Assembly: GCA_038880255.1 (NCBI GenBank)
Contig: JAVZSA010000050.1
Coordinates: forward strand, 1-7,494
Source of the DNA: ARK-15 sp038880255
Lineage (GTDB): Archaea > Thermoplasmatota > Thermoplasmata > Thermoplasmatales > ARK-15
Reading direction: 5' to 3'
Length of the DNA stretch: 7,494 nt
Below are positions 5,454 to 7,494 of the stretch, piece by piece (position 1 is the stretch's first letter; each line of letters starts with the position of its first letter). The notes below the pieces were generated by a model. That model was not told the DNA's origin. It saw nothing but the letters and a program-made list of their open reading frames with translations, and made no database searches. Made by a program: the position numbers and the translations under genes.

Positions 5454-7263
5454 AGGAAGTATAATAAATAGTATTATAGTACATAAAATATCCAGCTCCA
5501 GAACCTGCAGGATTTGGTATTATGCCTGCCACATCATTTTTAGTTATACTAAGTATATATGGAACATAAAGCCAAGCCATAACATATTGATCATACATAG
5601 TATGTGTAATGAGAGTTAAATTCTCTATAATGGCACTATTATTAAATGTAGTACTTGCATTTACTGTCCAATTAAAGACAGTACTATTAGTGTAACCTGA
5701 TGTGCCAACATAACCACCAGTTGCGAGTGCAGAAACATAGTCAATTGATGCCGTATAATCTTCAGTGTAAAAATTAATTCCCATTGGATAGGATGTATTC
5801 GAAAGTGAATATGACCAAACAACAGATTCAAAAGCTGAAAATGTAAGTGGCCTAAGATTAATGTTTATTCCTATATTAGCTAAATTTTCCTGAATTATTT
5901 GGGCAGCAGCAGTTTCTGAAGGTGAATCACCATCATACAGGAAGTTAACCGTTGGAAAAACTTTACCATTTTTATTTAAAATTGTACCATTAGGTAAATA
6001 TGCTCTGTATCCAGCCTGTGCAAGATATTGAGCAGCAAGTGTAAGATTTTGATGATATGGTGTTAATCCCGCTGTACTTTCATTGTAATATGGAAAACCT
6101 GGGGGAATTGGACCAATCCATTGTGTTGCAAAACCTTTAAAAACTCCATTAATGATACCATTGTAATCTATAGCATATGTTATTGCCTTTCTAACACTTA
6201 AATTTTCAAAAGGAGGAAATGCATAAGGGTCCATATATACATAATATGCTCCTTGAGAAGATCCAAATACAACTGGTAAAATTTTAACATTAACATTTGA
6301 AATATTTTTTACAGTATAATAATATTGTACGGGGGCTTCAATTATTTGAGCATTGCCTGATTTTAAATCTGATAGTCTAGCATCAAGTGATTTATAATAA
6401 ATAATAACATACTGTAAGTGCGGGGGTGAAATTGCATAATTTAAATCATTTTCAGGGATATTTTTTGCCCAATAATTACTTGATGCTTTAAGTGTAATAC
6501 TTTGTCCAGGTATATTTGAATATAATGTATAAAAACCAGTCCCTATCGCGTTGCTTTCCATCCAAGGATTTGGAGATCCAGCTTTTACTCCACCATGTTG
6601 CTCAATAACAATAGGATCTACAGCTGCTGCCATTGGTGTAATAAGAGTTGCTAAAAATGCATTATAAGGCATATTACCATTATAACCATAACCAAGATGT
6701 ATTACAAGTTTATATGGATTAATTACCTGTACAGATTGATTGGGATATTCCATATAATATAGATCCTTTTCAGAGGGATGGGAATAATTTATACTATTTA
6801 ATATTGTATCTGTTATATTGAAATCCTTTCCATTTCCTGCAGCCAAATTTTGTGTAAGTATCCATGCTGGGGCTTGATCCATAATTATTGTTCTATATAT
6901 TGAAAACCATATTGTATATGCATTACAAGGATCTCCATTACTAAATGTAACATTTTCCCTTAAATAAAATGTATAATTCATTCCATCGGGACTTATAGTC
7001 CAATTTTTTGCAAGAACACCTATATAAGTTGTATAGCTTGTTCCATTAGGAGCTACAAGACCTTGATAAATTTGGTTCATTATTTCCCATCCAGGTGTAC
7101 TATAGGTAACTGCAGGATCTAAACTATCTGGATATTCTCCTTCCTCAACTACTAAAGTGTCCTTAACATTCTTTGGCAAATTCTGTGTTATTTCAATAAT
7201 AGAAAATATCAATATTATGGCAACAATTACTGCAATTATCGAGTATAGAATACCCTTTTTCAT
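5452..7263 (-). CDS. Extracellular solute-binding protein, family 5 (DppA/OppA-like)
   Basis: Captures peptide (or possibly oligosaccharide) outside the cell and delivers it to DppB/DppC. The 603-aa protein starts MKKGILYSII with one hydrophobic helix at about 4-22 and no lipobox cysteine; its single cysteine is Cys113. There is no C-terminal membrane helix, so it is probably held by the uncleaved N-terminal anchor. The family-5 core is clear: LVVEEGEYPDSLDPAV (37-52), NQIYQGLV, and WTISPDG...LRENVTFSNGDP (88-112), then VRKAITYAIDYNGI and the C-terminal lobe. I count 18 N-X-S/T sequons, consistent with a glycosylated surface protein. It is longer than typical bacterial DppA. The start was set at ATG 7263 with AAGGTGA 5 nt upstream; an in-frame GTG at 7272 overlaps that ribosome site and is unlikely. 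The gene is first in the sbp-dppB-dppC unit, 102 bp after the aldehyde oxidoreductase. Confidence 0.92.
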   Translation of the reverse strand: MKKGILYSIIAVIVAIILIFSIIEITQNLPKNVKDTLVVEEGEYPDSLDPAVTYSTPGWEIMNQIYQGLVAPNGTSYTTYIGVLAKNWTISPDGMNYTFYLRENVTFSNGDPCNAYTIWFSIYRTIIMDQAPAWILTQNLAAGNGKDFNITDTILNSINYSHPSEKDLYYMEYPNQSVQVINPYKLVIHLGYGYNGNMPYNAFLATLITPMAAAVDPIVIEQHGGVKAGSPNPWMESNAIGTGFYTLYSNIPGQSITLKASSNYWAKNIPENDLNYAISPPHLQYVIIYYKSLDARLSDLKSGNAQIIEAPVQYYYTVKNISNVNVKILPVVFGSSQGAYYVYMDPYAFPPFENLSVRKAITYAIDYNGIINGVFKGFATQWIGPIPPGFPYYNESTAGLTPYHQNLTLAAQYLAQAGYRAYLPNGTILNKNGKVFPTVNFLYDGDSPSETAAAQIIQENLANIGININLRPLTFSAFESVVWSYSLSNTSYPMGINFYTEDYTASIDYVSALATGGYVGTSGYTNSTVFNWTVNASTTFNNSAIIENLTLITHTMYDQYVMAWLYVPYILSITKNDVAGIIPNPAGSGAGYFMYYNTIYYTS

Positions 7264-7268
7264 TTTTG

Positions 7269-7275
7269 TCACCTT
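7269..7275 (-). promoter_or_regulatory. Shine-Dalgarno sequence for the solute-binding protein
   Basis: AAGGTGA on the minus strand, 5 nt before ATG 7263. It decides the start in favour of ATG 7263, because the alternative GTG at 7272 would lie within the ribosome site itself. Confidence 0.65.
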
Positions 7276-7300
7276 TTATAAATGATTATAAAAAATATCA

Positions 7301-7308
7301 ATAATAAA
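7301..7308 (-). promoter_or_regulatory. Candidate TATA box of the sbp-dppB-dppC operon
   Basis: TTTATTAT on the minus strand. Transcription starting about 25 nt downstream would give a leader of roughly 15 nt that includes the AAGGTGA ribosome site. A second candidate, TTTTTATAA at 7287-7295, would place the start near ATG 7263 and make a leaderless message. The first fits better because a ribosome site is present. The 102-bp intergenic region also shows that this operon probably has its own promoter. Confidence 0.4.
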
Positions 7309-7317
7309 CTTTTTGGT

Positions 7318-7329
7318 GAAAAAAATTCC
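7318..7329. promoter_or_regulatory. Promoter-proximal operator candidate upstream of the solute-binding protein
   Basis: GAAAAAAATTCC on the plus strand, 9 bp upstream of the TATA candidate. It is the same type of motif as the site at 3474-3489 (12 of 16 bases when aligned with flanks) and is in inverted orientation to the distal copy at 7350-7364. Candidate Lrp binding site by position and similarity only. Confidence 0.33.
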
Positions 7330-7330
7330 A

Positions 7331-7350
7331 TAAAATTGATAAAAATAAAG
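7331..7350 (-). terminator. Possible T-rich terminator of the aldehyde oxidoreductase gene
   Basis: Starting 16 nt past the stop codon, the minus strand reads CTTTATTTTTATCAATTTTA, a T-rich stretch without a clear hairpin, as often seen at archaeal gene ends. It lies between the two operator candidates, so it could equally be part of the promoter region. Confidence 0.25.
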
Positions 7351-7364
7351 AATTTTTTCCAATT
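7350..7364. promoter_or_regulatory. Distal operator candidate upstream of the solute-binding protein
   Basis: The minus strand reads AATTGGAAAAAATTC, differing at one base of 15 from the sequence upstream of lrp (AATTGGGAAAAATTC). Its centre is about 31-32 bp from the proximal site at 7318-7329, close to three helical turns, which would put both on the same DNA face. Binding by the local Lrp protein is inference. Confidence 0.38.
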
Positions 7365-7365
7365 A

Positions 7366-7494
7366 TTAATGTCCAGCCCCTATTTCATTTGCAATATCAT
7401 CCAGTTCAAGTTCATGTAATTTTGCTTTTGTGGGAATTCCATCCGTGCTCCAACCTCTAGCTTGATAATATTCATCTAACATAGAATCAAGTTC
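7366..7494 (-). CDS. Aldehyde:ferredoxin oxidoreductase, C-terminal fragment (cut by window edge)
   Basis: Only the last 42 residues are visible, ending at TAA (7366-7368). The fragment contains LDEYYQARGWSTDGIPTKAKLHELEL, which matches the characteristic C-terminal end of tungsten-containing aldehyde:ferredoxin oxidoreductases, where a YY-x-x-RGW-x-x-x-GIPT-x-x-x-L pattern closes the last domain. These enzymes oxidise aldehydes, such as those from 2-keto acid decarboxylation in amino-acid fermentation, with ferredoxin as acceptor. The tungstopterin and iron-sulfur binding regions lie outside the window, so neither the subfamily nor an intact gene can be confirmed. It lies 102 bp upstream of the solute-binding protein on the same strand. 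Confidence 0.75.
   Translation of the reverse strand, partial: ELDSMLDEYYQARGWSTDGIPTKAKLHELELDDIANEIGAGH

Noticed and set aside
7264..7272. GTG 7272 as the start of the solute-binding protein
   Set aside because: This codon lies within the AAGGTGA ribosome site that is correctly spaced for ATG 7263.
1..7494. CRISPR array, tRNA/rRNA, insertion sequence, toxin-antitoxin or defence genes
   Set aside because: No regularly spaced repeats, no tRNA-like cloverleaf in the short gaps, no transposase motifs and no terminal inverted repeats were seen. The window is nearly filled by the genes described.

Overview
The window looks like a stretch of an AT-rich archaeal chromosome. The evidence is Shine-Dalgarno sequences of the GGTGA/GGTGG/GGAGG type, TATA-like boxes about 25 nt upstream of starts, heavy use of ATA and AGA/AGG codons, an Lrp/AsnC regulator, a tungsten-type aldehyde:ferredoxin oxidoreductase end, and a substrate-binding protein packed with N-glycosylation sequons and anchored by an N-terminal helix rather than a lipobox. 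An acidophilic or thermophilic member of Thermoproteota or Thermoplasmata would fit, but the lineage cannot be fixed from this sequence alone.

Layout. The left part reads on the plus strand: the 3' part of a saccharopine/lysine-6-dehydrogenase-like oxidoreductase (1-984, cut by the window edge), then two peptide-transporter ATPases, DppD/OppD-like (991-1992) and DppF/OppF-like (1985-2941), spaced or overlapped as in an operon. The right part reads on the minus strand, in transcription order: the C-terminal tail of an aldehyde:ferredoxin oxidoreductase (7366-7494, cut by the edge), a solute-binding protein (5452-7263), permeases DppB (4412-5443) and DppC (3492-4415), then an Lrp/AsnC regulator (2943-3419). 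The two gene blocks converge with one base between the last ATPase and the regulator. Coding density is very high; the only gaps of note are 102 bp before the binding protein and 72 bp before the regulator.

How the genes fit together. Together the two blocks give one complete ABC importer of the dipeptide/oligopeptide (Dpp/Opp) class: one binding protein, two permeases and two ATPases. It is split into two convergent units with its probable regulator between them. The dehydrogenase joined to the ATPases and the aldehyde oxidoreductase upstream of the binding protein suggest peptide uptake linked to amino-acid catabolism, although a sugar substrate is possible because some archaeal Opp-class importers carry oligosaccharides. 

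The most interesting non-coding signal is a near-palindromic motif, GG-A/T tract-CC, found upstream of the TATA-like boxes of both the regulator and the binding-protein gene. Upstream of the binding protein there are two copies about three helical turns apart. These are candidate Lrp operators. I see no CRISPR array, tRNA, rRNA, insertion sequence or clearly new defence or mobile system.
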